From contig JAAEPD010000652.1 in the NCBI GenBank assembly GCA_024222455.1, positions 1-32,957 on the forward strand: a stretch of DNA of 32,957 nucleotides, read 5' to 3'. Source of the DNA: Aureispira sp. GTDB taxonomy: Bacteria > Bacteroidota > Bacteroidia > Chitinophagales > Saprospiraceae. Shown here piece after piece: positions 16,205 through 24,046 of the stretch. The notes below the pieces were generated by a model. That model worked only from the letters and a program-made list of their open reading frames with translations. It did not search any database and was not told the DNA's origin. The number at the start of each line of letters is the position of its first letter. Position 1 is the stretch's first letter. The position numbers and the translations under genes are program-made.

Positions 16205-16331
16205 AGTGTTTATTTAAAAATAAATAGTACTTTTCTATTTGCAATATACAACACTTAGTTTAAAAAACAAACTAAGTAACGACATATACAATATTTTTTT
16301 AGCTAAAAAGGTTCAATCCTATACAAAAAGA

Positions 16332-17057
16332 ATGAAAAAAAACTACGATATTTTATTCGAAGATGACCATATACTGGTAGTTAACAAGCATTATAATTTT
16401 TTAACCATTCCTGATCGCTTTCGCCCAGACCTACCCAATTTGTATAATGAATTGGAAAAGAAATATGGGAAAATTTTTGTAGTTCATCGCTTAGATAAAG
16501 GGACGAGTGGCACTATCTGTTTTGCAAAAACAGCAGAAGCACACAAACATATTAGCCAACAGTTTGAATCACGCAGTACTAAGAAATTGTATTGGGCGGT
16601 AGTTGATGGTTGTCCTATGGAGAAGGAAGGTCGTATAGAGGCTACTATTGCTCGACACCCTACTAAGGCAGGAATAATGACCATTCACAGAAAAGGAAAA
16701 CCTTCTATCACAGACTATAAAGTTTTGGATACCTTCAAGGAATGTAGCCTAGTAGAAGCTAGCATCTTAACTGGTCGTACACACCAAATAAGAATACACC
16801 TAAAGCATATAGGTCATCCATTGGTTGTTGACAAAGACTATGGTAAACGGGACAAGCTATTCCTTTCCGAAATAAAGAAGCGCAAATTCAATTTAGGAAA
16901 GTATGAGGAAGAACGTCCTCTCCTATCTAGGGCAGCCTTACATGCTGCCAACTTGACTATAAAACATCCTAGCACAGGCAAAAAAATGACTTTTGAGGCT
17001 CCTATGCCTAAGGATTTAAAGGCCCTGCTCAATCAACTGAGTAAGTGGAGCAAGTAA
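16332..17057 (+). CDS. RluA-family RNA pseudouridine synthase
   Basis: A 241-residue pseudouridine synthase of the RluA/RluC/RluD family, which isomerises uridine in rRNA or tRNA. Catalytic motif HRLDKGTSG holds Asp55. Other family pieces are YDILFEDDHILVVNKH (5-20), KLYWAVVDG, and LTGRTHQIRIHLKHIGHP near the C-terminal half. There is no N-terminal S4 domain, so it resembles RluA or the short RsuA-unlike members. The target uridine cannot be read from sequence. The start is ATG at 16332, just before the first family strand; a longer form from TTG at 16239 lacks family support. The next gene follows 21 bases later. Confidence 0.88.
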   Translation: MKKNYDILFEDDHILVVNKHYNFLTIPDRFRPDLPNLYNELEKKYGKIFVVHRLDKGTSGTICFAKTAEAHKHISQQFESRSTKKLYWAVVDGCPMEKEGRIEATIARHPTKAGIMTIHRKGKPSITDYKVLDTFKECSLVEASILTGRTHQIRIHLKHIGHPLVVDKDYGKRDKLFLSEIKKRKFNLGKYEEERPLLSRAALHAANLTIKHPSTGKKMTFEAPMPKDLKALLNQLSKWSK

Positions 17058-17078
17058 AACTTTAAATCCAATAACCCC

Positions 17079-18018
17079 ATGAAATCAACACCAATAAACA
17101 AAGCAAAATTAAGAACTGGCAATACTTTACAGCAAAAAGCTTTAGAGGCTATCGAGCAAAATAATCCTGATATACTAATCAAAGCAATAGAAACTTTTTT
17201 CAATCTAAAAAAGGGTTTGCACAAAACCACTATAGCCTACATAAAAGAAAGCTTAGAATGGGATACTCTTGCCAGTCCATTCAATGGATTCAAAGGAATT
17301 TCTAGTGCTTTAAGTTTATTGCTTAAATATGAGGACTTATTTGGAGATATTACACTAAAAAACTGTGCAAGTGACTATTTTCCAGGTCTTTTATTTGCTA
17401 CATTGCCTAGTGGACTTGAGTTTTACCTTATGCTAGAATCTGGTGCAGTATGGTATAAACACCATGATGAACTAATCGAATGGGCAGATTTAGAAGTTAA
17501 TTATAATAAGAATCAAACAGAGAAAAAGCTCTTCAAAAGAATGGGCCTTTCTTGGAGGAAGCGTATAGATCTTTATCTAAACTTACAAACTACACTCCAT
17601 CAATCTAGCATAAAAGACTTTAGTCAAATAAAACCTGAACAAGTCAAAGATTTTGTGGAGGCTATTCGAGTAGTCTATATTCCACAGACTAAAAAACGAG
17701 ATAATTACCAATATAACACTACTAAAGGGCTCATAGAACATATGCAGAACAATAACTGGTTTACGCTTACAGAACCAGCCCTAAAAGTATTTAAACAAGT
17801 CATTCAATATGGTTATCAGATTGATGCTACACATAGAAATATAATGCGTATTAAATGGGATGATTTTAATATATTTTCAAAGGCCTCTTGATACTGCACA
17901 AGTTCAACTCTTGACACCAAAATATGACGAATTAGCTAAACTCTACAAAAGCACAAAAACTCGACCTGAAGCTATCGAAAAATTTATTCATTTTTTCACA
18001 CCTCACATGAAGGGTTAA
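17079..18018 (+). pseudogene. Hypothetical protein, probably frameshifted near its 3' end
   Basis: Unrecognised protein. The ATG frame from 17079 encodes 270 residues and stops at 17889-17891. In the +1 frame, coding-like sequence continues without a stop to a TAA at 18016-18018, giving residues such as LDTAQVQLLTPKYDELAKLY. Removing one T from the TTTT run at 17874-17877 would join the frames into a 312-residue protein. The visible part is mostly alpha-helical, Lys/Leu-rich, with no signal peptide or membrane segment; an N-terminal half (about 15-120) has repeat-like helices. It lies 21 bases after the pseudouridine synthase gene. It may be a real mutation, a sequencing error, or a short second gene (possible ATG at 17860). 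No function assigned. Confidence 0.6.
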
Positions 18019-18026
18019 AAACGTAA

Positions 18027-18083
18027 GGGGTAATAAGTTTTGTAACTTAAAAGCTGTAAACCTTCTACAGAAATTCTTGCCCC
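18027..18083 (+). promoter_or_regulatory. Candidate three-way-junction RNA leader of the CHAT gene
   Basis: Three nested helices fit: P1 GGGGTAA (18027-18033) with TTGCCCC (18077-18083), 7 pairs including one U·G; P2 TAAGTT (18034-18039) with AACTTA (18044-18049), loop TTGT; P3 CTGTA (18054-18058) with TACAG (18066-18070), 7-base loop. There is no T-run after it, so it is not a terminator. It ends 31 bases before the CHAT ATG. Confidence 0.4.
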
Positions 18084-18114
18084 ACATATCCATTAAATAA
18101 TATCCTAACCCTAT

Positions 18115-21100
18115 ATGAAAACTAACAAAAAGCTCTTATCCTATTTATTTATCATAATAGGATTTTTTTTAGTGCAAAATACAGTTGCACAAATAGAGGA
18201 CCTTCAATTAAAAAAACTCTTAGATCAAAAGCAATACAACCAAGCTATTGGTCAAACGCTCTTAGCATTTCAAGAATGTGATACTTGTACTGATGCTACA
18301 AAACATCTACAATTTACATTTATGACCATCTTTAAGGATGAAGATGTAGAAATTCAAGATTTCTTAGACAAATTTCTAACTCCCCCTATCATTAAAGAAA
18401 TTCTCCCATTACAAAATCATCTATTAAGTGATTATGATGTAACCTCTAAATGGTCACAAATCTTATATAAATTTAAAGCATATACACAGCAACAAAATGA
18501 CTTGGCTCTAGAAGCTAGAGTTAATCTTTGTTTAGGCAATTTTTGCTATTATAGTCATCAAACAGATAGTGTAGGTTACTTTTATAATTTAGCTATAGGC
18601 CAAGCAAAAAAAGCTCTTGCCTCTACTCCCTCCCAGCTAATTCCTTTTTATCAAAAATATATCAACTTTCATATAGGACATACACAAGATTTTGAAACGG
18701 CCTTAATTTATGCTTTTGAACTACTCCAAATATTGAAAAACAATCCTAATTATAAAATTTCAAAAGTAGCATTACAAATCACCTATGCACAAATAGCTGA
18801 TATTTATTTTACCAAAGGAGATATTGATCGAGCTATAGATTATGCTCAACAAACCTTACTACTATCTGCAACACTCTCCACTGTCAAAAAAATAAACTCC
18901 TTACAATTATTGTATAAATGCCATGTCCAAGCAGGTAATTTGAAAGAGGCAAGTCGTTTACTCCAAGAAGTATCTAAGTTGATGGAATTGATACAAGTTC
19001 AAGATACCAACAGTAGTCTACAAGGCTTTATTCTAAAAATCTATATAGACCATAACTTGAATATTATGCAAGATCAATCCTCTAGTCCTAAGGAAGCTTC
19101 TGAGGCTTTTGATCTACTATTAAATGCCTCTCGTAACATTGAATCTGTAATAATGCTTGCTGATTTTAGTCTATCTCAGAATGATAGTATACTTTCATTT
19201 GAAATTTTAGAAAGCCTAGAAATAACTCTAGAAAAGTTGAATGCCACAAATTTGCCTAGAGTGGCAAAAGCCTTCTTAGTTTTTGGTAATTTTCAGCTTA
19301 AGCATCGAACCCCCAAGCAAGCACTTCAAAAGTATCAAAAAGCCATTGCTACTTTAATGGCGGGGGCAGAACTAGAAGAAGGACAAGATATTATAGCAGC
19401 AACAAATGATCATAAAACATTACTAAAGGTTCTTATCCAAAAAGATAAGGCTTACCAGCAGCTAACCATTCAAGATTTGGACCTACAACTTGAACGCTAC
19501 CAAAATCTAAAATTAGCAATCGAGGTCATTGACCAACTTAGGCAAGACTATAGTACCAAAGGAGCAAAAATGTTGTTGCTCAACAATGTTCCCCAAATTT
19601 ATAACGAAGCTATTGATTTGCTGCATAACTTATATACTCAAGACCAAAATTCAGCTTGGCTAGAAGAGGCTTTTGCCCTTTCCGAAAAAAGTAAGGCTAT
19701 GCTCCTAATGGATGCGCTGAAAGAAGACAAAGCACACCACTTTGGCAATGTTCCAGATAGCTTACGGAAACAAGAACAGAGTTTGCAAAAAGATATAAGT
19801 TTTTATAAGGCAGAGCTTTTTAAAGCAAAACAGATTGCTGATAGCACAAAGGCAAAACGATCTCAACAGTATATTTTTGAAAAAAGGGCTCAGCTTGACC
19901 AACTCAAAAAACATTTAGAAAAAAATTATCCTAAATATTACCAACTCAAGCACAATGAACAAATTGCATCTATAGCGACGCTACAAAAGCGGTTAAACTC
20001 TACTAAACAAGCAGTAGTGGAATATATGGTCAGCGAAAATTTTGTGCATATTTTCGCTATTACTGCTCAAAATGCTAGTTGGCATAAGTTTTCGAAACAA
20101 CAGCTTACAGAACCTATAGATAAGCTATATCAAACGCTAATAAATCCTTCTTTGGTGCAAAAAAAACCTGAAGCAGCCTACACACAATTCACTAAAAATG
20201 CTCATCAACTTTATCAGTTGTTGATAGCTCCTTTGCAAGGGAAACTGGAAGAAGCTCAAATAGAAGAACTTATCATCATTCCTGATGGCACCATAGCCTA
20301 TATTCCATTTGAAGTATTACTCAGTGCTCCTGTATCTGAATCTATAGACTATAAATACTTAGCTTACTTGCTCCAAACCTATCAAACAAGTTATAGCTAT
20401 TCTGCAAGTTTATGGTTAGAATGTGTCCAAAAAGCAACTCAAGGTATTTATAACTCAAAGATTTTAGGACTTGCGCCAAACTATGATAAAACATTAAACT
20501 ATAGCCATAGATCAAGCTCAATTCAAGTCATCCGCAAAGGCCTAGAGGAACTCAAAGGCACTCAAAAAGAGTTATCTTTCTTACAAGATAATTTTGAAGG
20601 TTCTTTTTATAAAAACGTTCAAGCTAATGAAGCTATTTTCAAGAAAAATGCTAGTCAATATGGATTAATCCACTTAGCCATGCATGGTATTATCAATGTC
20701 AAACAACCTAATTATTCTGCACTTGCCTTTGCTGAAAACTCAGATACTCTAAACGACAACCTCCTCTATGCTTACGAACTTCCTAGCCTAATGCTTAATG
20801 CACAATTGGTAGTCTTGAGTGCCTGCCAAACAGGTTATGGCAAATATCAAAATGGAGAAGGCGTTATGAGTCTTGGTAGAGGTTTTATGTATGCTGGTAC
20901 ACCTAGTTTAGTCATGACTCTTTGGCCAATCAATGATCAAGCAAGTGCAAATATCATGGAGTATTTTTATCTGAACCTAAAAGATGGTCTACCTAAAAAC
21001 AAAGCACTTCAACAGGCAAAACTAACTTATATCGAAAACAGCCAAGGGATAGCAGCACATCCTGCATTTTGGGCTCCATTTATATTGCATGGAGATACTT

Positions 21101-21204
21101 CAGCTTTAACTTTTGAATCAAATACTCAATGGTATTATTGGTTAATAGGTTTGGCTATTTTGCTACTTCTATTTACCTTTATCCGATCAAAATCAAAGAA
21201 CTAG
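18115..21204 (+). CDS. TPR-CHAT protease-like protein, secreted and membrane-anchored
   Basis: A 1029-residue protein. A signal peptide (1-25, ending TVAQ) is followed by a long helical TPR-type region (about 30-560) and a coiled-coil-like charged stretch (about 545-610). A CHAT (caspase HetF-associated with TPRs) domain occupies about 680-990. The caspase-like dyad is intact: His857 in AMHG and Cys904 in SACQTG. The family GEGVMSLGRGF and PAFWAPFILHG motifs follow. A C-terminal membrane helix (about 1005-1022) with a basic tail would anchor it, leaving the body outside the cytoplasm. CHAT proteins are peptidases or signalling modules, but the substrate here is unknown. gatB starts 2 bases after its stop. 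The start is ATG at 18115. Confidence 0.88.
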   Translation: MKTNKKLLSYLFIIIGFFLVQNTVAQIEDLQLKKLLDQKQYNQAIGQTLLAFQECDTCTDATKHLQFTFMTIFKDEDVEIQDFLDKFLTPPIIKEILPLQNHLLSDYDVTSKWSQILYKFKAYTQQQNDLALEARVNLCLGNFCYYSHQTDSVGYFYNLAIGQAKKALASTPSQLIPFYQKYINFHIGHTQDFETALIYAFELLQILKNNPNYKISKVALQITYAQIADIYFTKGDIDRAIDYAQQTLLLSATLSTVKKINSLQLLYKCHVQAGNLKEASRLLQEVSKLMELIQVQDTNSSLQGFILKIYIDHNLNIMQDQSSSPKEASEAFDLLLNASRNIESVIMLADFSLSQNDSILSFEILESLEITLEKLNATNLPRVAKAFLVFGNFQLKHRTPKQALQKYQKAIATLMAGAELEEGQDIIAATNDHKTLLKVLIQKDKAYQQLTIQDLDLQLERYQNLKLAIEVIDQLRQDYSTKGAKMLLLNNVPQIYNEAIDLLHNLYTQDQNSAWLEEAFALSEKSKAMLLMDALKEDKAHHFGNVPDSLRKQEQSLQKDISFYKAELFKAKQIADSTKAKRSQQYIFEKRAQLDQLKKHLEKNYPKYYQLKHNEQIASIATLQKRLNSTKQAVVEYMVSENFVHIFAITAQNASWHKFSKQQLTEPIDKLYQTLINPSLVQKKPEAAYTQFTKNAHQLYQLLIAPLQGKLEEAQIEELIIIPDGTIAYIPFEVLLSAPVSESIDYKYLAYLLQTYQTSYSYSASLWLECVQKATQGIYNSKILGLAPNYDKTLNYSHRSSSIQVIRKGLEELKGTQKELSFLQDNFEGSFYKNVQANEAIFKKNASQYGLIHLAMHGIINVKQPNYSALAFAENSDTLNDNLLYAYELPSLMLNAQLVVLSACQTGYGKYQNGEGVMSLGRGFMYAGTPSLVMTLWPINDQASANIMEYFYLNLKDGLPKNKALQQAKLTYIENSQGIAAHPAFWAPFILHGDTSALTFESNTQWYYWLIGLAILLLLFTFIRSKSKN

Positions 21205-21206
21205 AA

Positions 21207-22664
21207 ATGTCTATTTACGATCAATACGAAACAACTATAGGATTAGAAATCCATGTGCAACTCAACACCAAAAGCAAAGCCTTTTGTGGAGATGCCAACA
21301 ATTTTGGAGCTGCCCCAAATACACAAGTTAGCCCTGTGACTATAGCTCATCCTGGCACCTTGCCTAGGCTCAATAAAAAACAGGTAGCAGCAGCGGCTAA
21401 ACTCGGATTAGCACTCAATTGTGAGGTTCATCAGGTAAGTTATTTTGATCGTAAAAATTACTTCTATGCAGACTTGCCTAAAGGCTATCAAATATCCCAA
21501 GATCATCAAGCTATCTGCACAGATGGTTATATTGATATTCGACTAAAAAATGGTGAGACTAAACGGATTCGAATACATCAAATCCATATGGAAGAGGATG
21601 CTGGTAAATCTATACATGACCAAGATCCTAACTATTCTTTGGTTGACCTCAATAGAGCTGGTGTGCCTCTTTTGGAGATCGTGAGCGAACCAGACCTATC
21701 TAGCCCTGAAGAAGCACATGTTTTCATAGCAGCTATCCGACAATTGGTTCGCTACTTAGAAATCAGTGATGGCAATATGGAAGAAGGCTCTTTGCGTTGT
21801 GATTGCAATGTCTCAGTACGTAAAAAAGGAACTACAGAATTAGGTACTCGAAGAGAAGTGAAAAATGTGAACTCTATGCGCAATGTAAAACGAGCAATAG
21901 AGTTTGAACGAAAATCTCAAATAGATTTATTAGAATCAGGAAAAACAGTTGATCAAGAAACTCGAAGTTTTGATGCTCAAAAAGGAACTACCTCCTCTCT
22001 ACGAAGCAAAGAAGATGCCCATGATTATCGTTATTTCCTAGACCCAGACTTGCCACCTGTAATGTTGAGTACAGACTATTTTGCTCAACTTCGGGCAGAA
22101 ATGCCAGCATTACCTCAAGAGCTTTTTCAGCAATTCACTCAAGAGTTCAAGCTCTCTGACTATGATGCTAATGTACTAATAGAAGATAAGCATTTAGCCC
22201 TATACTTTTTGGATTTAGTAGCTCAAAAAATTAGCCCAAAATCAGCTGCTAACTGGATGAGCAACGTCATAAAATCACACTTAAATCAAAGTCAACTAGC
22301 TATACAGGATTTTATGGTATCACCAAGTCAACTGGCTGCTTTAATCCAGTTGGTAGAATCCGATCAGGTCAATCAATTGGTGGCTAAGCAGCAATTATTT
22401 CCAGCATTGGTAGCTGCCCCAAATCGTAAACCTCTAGAGTTGGCAAAAAAACTTGATATTTTGCAAGCAGCTAGCAATGAGGAGGATTTAGAAGCATTGG
22501 TTTTAGAAATATTGCAACAACATCCAGACAAAATTGCTAAGTATAAAAAAGGGAAAAAGGGGCTTTTAGGCTTCTTTGTAGGTCAAGTTATGCGCCAAAC
22601 TAAGGGAAAAGTAAACCCTAAGGAGGTGAATCCTATGGTCGCTAAATTATTGGACTCTATATAG
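21207..22664 (+). CDS. gatB: Asp-tRNA(Asn)/Glu-tRNA(Gln) amidotransferase subunit B
   Basis: GatB is the kinase/tRNA-binding subunit of GatCAB, which converts Glu-tRNA(Gln) (and often Asp-tRNA(Asn)) to the amide form. The 485 residues cover the full family: TTIGLEIHVQLNTKSKAFC at the N-terminus, YFDRKNYFYADLPKGYQIS, QIHMEEDAGKS, and DLNRAGVPLLEIVSEPD. A YRYFLDPDLPP hinge precedes the C-terminal YqeY-like helical tail. The start is the ATG at 21207, two bases after the CHAT stop. A longer in-frame form from 21129 would overlap the CHAT gene and lacks family support. gatA and gatC are not in the window; the amidase at 25273 is not GatA. Its stop overlaps the convergent LRR fragment by 8 bases. 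Confidence 0.94.
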   Translation: MSIYDQYETTIGLEIHVQLNTKSKAFCGDANNFGAAPNTQVSPVTIAHPGTLPRLNKKQVAAAAKLGLALNCEVHQVSYFDRKNYFYADLPKGYQISQDHQAICTDGYIDIRLKNGETKRIRIHQIHMEEDAGKSIHDQDPNYSLVDLNRAGVPLLEIVSEPDLSSPEEAHVFIAAIRQLVRYLEISDGNMEEGSLRCDCNVSVRKKGTTELGTRREVKNVNSMRNVKRAIEFERKSQIDLLESGKTVDQETRSFDAQKGTTSSLRSKEDAHDYRYFLDPDLPPVMLSTDYFAQLRAEMPALPQELFQQFTQEFKLSDYDANVLIEDKHLALYFLDLVAQKISPKSAANWMSNVIKSHLNQSQLAIQDFMVSPSQLAALIQLVESDQVNQLVAKQQLFPALVAAPNRKPLELAKKLDILQAASNEEDLEALVLEILQQHPDKIAKYKKGKKGLLGFFVGQVMRQTKGKVNPKEVNPMVAKLLDSI

Positions 22665-23001
22665 TAATTTCACAGCCATTTTGCTCTAAGGCTAGCACTG
22701 ATTTAGGTAAGTTTCTTCTACGCAAACGATCGCCTCCAAATATTTGATAATACAATTGGGTTGTCCATTTAGGAGGATTCAAATCTATACCATTATTGGA
22801 TAAATTGAGCCATCTCAAGTTGCTTAAATCGCCTAAATAACTAGACACTTCCATCAATAGGTTATCTTTCAGATTTAAAGTAGACAATTCCCTCAAGTTG
22901 CTTATAGCAATAGGTAACTCTTTTAATTTATTTTTGCTCAAATCTAAGCTATTCAATTTTTTAAGCTGCCCTATAGTTGAAGGTATGCTTGTTAATAAAG
23001 G
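22657..23001 (-). pseudogene. 5'-truncated LRR protein fragment
   Basis: This frame encodes about three leucine-rich repeats of the IPSTIGQLKKLNSLDL type, then a C-terminal tail ending LPKSVLALEQNGCEITI. The intact LRR gene at 24047 ends in the same kind of tail (PKEVLALRENGCKILI). There is no proper start: the only near-cognate codon is a TTG inside a repeat (22956), and the repeat frame continues upstream until a TAA at 23002-23004. It lacks the shared N-terminal domain of its neighbours. It is the remnant of a third family member, or of the missing C-terminus of the gene at 23150. It overlaps the end of convergent gatB by 8 bases. Confidence 0.75.
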
Positions 23002-23004
23002 TTA

Positions 23005-23149
23005 TGCAAGTATTATTTGTAAGAGTTAAATTGTTCTTTTAAAAGAAATCATCGTTAAAGAACCTGATCCCATAGCTAAGGCTATGACACAGAACCTTCG
23101 CCTTGATTTTTTTTTAAAACTCCTAATTCCCTTTCTATACAAAAATTAC
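23005..23149. repeat. Non-LRR scar with palindrome between LRR pieces
   Basis: These 145 bases interrupt the LRR array. They contain CATAGC (23071-23076) pairing with GCTATG (23081-23086), loop TAAG, bracketed by direct repeats AGAACCT at 23059-23065 and 23091-23097. A T9 run at 23107-23115 follows on the plus strand. The core 14-mer recurs at 16105-16118. It is possibly a small repetitive element; no open frame of note. Confidence 0.45.
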
Positions 23150-24043
23150 TTACATAGCCTTTAATTTATTGCCTTTTATAGAAATGTATTCTACCACCGC
23201 CAAACCTCCTATAGTTGATGGCAAAGTTGTTATTTGAGTATTGCCAATATAAAGGTGTTTTAGCTTACCTAAATTGCCTATACTTGAGGGTAGATTTTTT
23301 ATCTTAGTAGAATAAATAAACAATTCCTCTAAACTTGACAAATTACCTATAGTTTCAGGTAATTCTTTAAGATTCCATAGAGATAAACTAAGTTTTTTAA
23401 GCCTTTTAAGCTTAGAAATATCGTCTGGGATATTTTCTATACCTGCGCCTTGAAAGCTTATTTCTTTAAGCCTTTTGCAATTAAATAAACTAGTAGGCAG
23501 TTCTTTTAAGTGATTATTCTCTATCACTAGCTCTTCTAAATTTGAGAGTTTCCCAATTGAGTCTGGCAATGCCTCATAACTACATTTTTTGATCGTTATT
23601 TTTTGAAGATATTTGCAATCACCAAGTTGTTCAGATAGTTTTGGTTCATCAAGACCAATTAGTTTTAGTTCTTTTAATTTTGTTAATAATCCTATATTAC
23701 TAGGTAGTGCTAACTTCCTTTTTTTAGTAAGCTCTAGTGTATCAACATTGAACACCATTTCCCAACGTTTAATAAAGTCTTCGTTAAAATCTCTATAGCG
23801 ATTACTATATGCTTCTTCAAAAATTTTATAAAAAAAATCTGCATTTTTAATGTTTAACCGAGGTCTATTTTTGTTAGGAGCATCGGCCCAATAGATTCTA
23901 AAAAATGCTACTAAATCCTCCAACTCCAAATTGAAAGCCATTCTTATATGCTCCTCCTTAGACAATAAGGCGGCCTCTTCTAGATCTTTTGCTGTCCCAG
24001 ACTGAAAAAGGGCAATTAGTTTTTCTATTTTTTGAGTTAGCAT
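23150..24043 (-). CDS. Leucine-rich repeat protein, lacks family C-terminal tail
   Basis: A 297-residue LRR protein without signal peptide or membrane helix, so probably cytosolic. Residues 1-110 form a helical domain starting LTQKIEKLIALFQSGTAKDL, which matches the start of the neighbouring 406-residue LRR protein. About eight 23-residue repeats (LPxxIGxLxxLxxLxLxxNxLxx) follow from about 110. It stops abruptly after a repeat (GNKLKAM) and lacks the VLALxxNGCxI tail present in the neighbour and in the fragment at 22657, so it may be truncated by the rearrangement downstream. LRR arcs bind proteins; the partner is unknown. It starts at 24043, 3 bases after the preceding gene's stop. Confidence 0.8.
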   Translation of the reverse strand: MLTQKIEKLIALFQSGTAKDLEEAALLSKEEHIRMAFNLELEDLVAFFRIYWADAPNKNRPRLNIKNADFFYKIFEEAYSNRYRDFNEDFIKRWEMVFNVDTLELTKKRKLALPSNIGLLTKLKELKLIGLDEPKLSEQLGDCKYLQKITIKKCSYEALPDSIGKLSNLEELVIENNHLKELPTSLFNCKRLKEISFQGAGIENIPDDISKLKRLKKLSLSLWNLKELPETIGNLSSLEELFIYSTKIKNLPSSIGNLGKLKHLYIGNTQITTLPSTIGGLAVVEYISIKGNKLKAM

Positions 24044-24046
24044 AGC

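Larger units (their letters stand above)
16004..16331. other. Divergent intergenic region pncB/rluA
   Basis: This 328-base AT-rich stretch has no supported gene. It holds the 11-mer shared with the nrtR upstream region (16054-16064), overlapping hairpins (16087-16119) and a -7-like TATCTTTG (16197-16204). An open frame from a TTG at 16239 runs into the pseudouridine synthase, but family similarity starts only at the ATG at 16332. Confidence 0.7.

Noticed and set aside
16239-16331. N-terminal extension of the pseudouridine synthase from TTG 16239
   Set aside because: The extra 31 residues have no family match; the ATG at 16332 sits right before the conserved first strand.
22957-23160. Complete insertion sequence in the LRR scar
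   Set aside because: Only about 145 bases, no transposase frame, and no terminal inverted repeats or target duplication that I could confirm.
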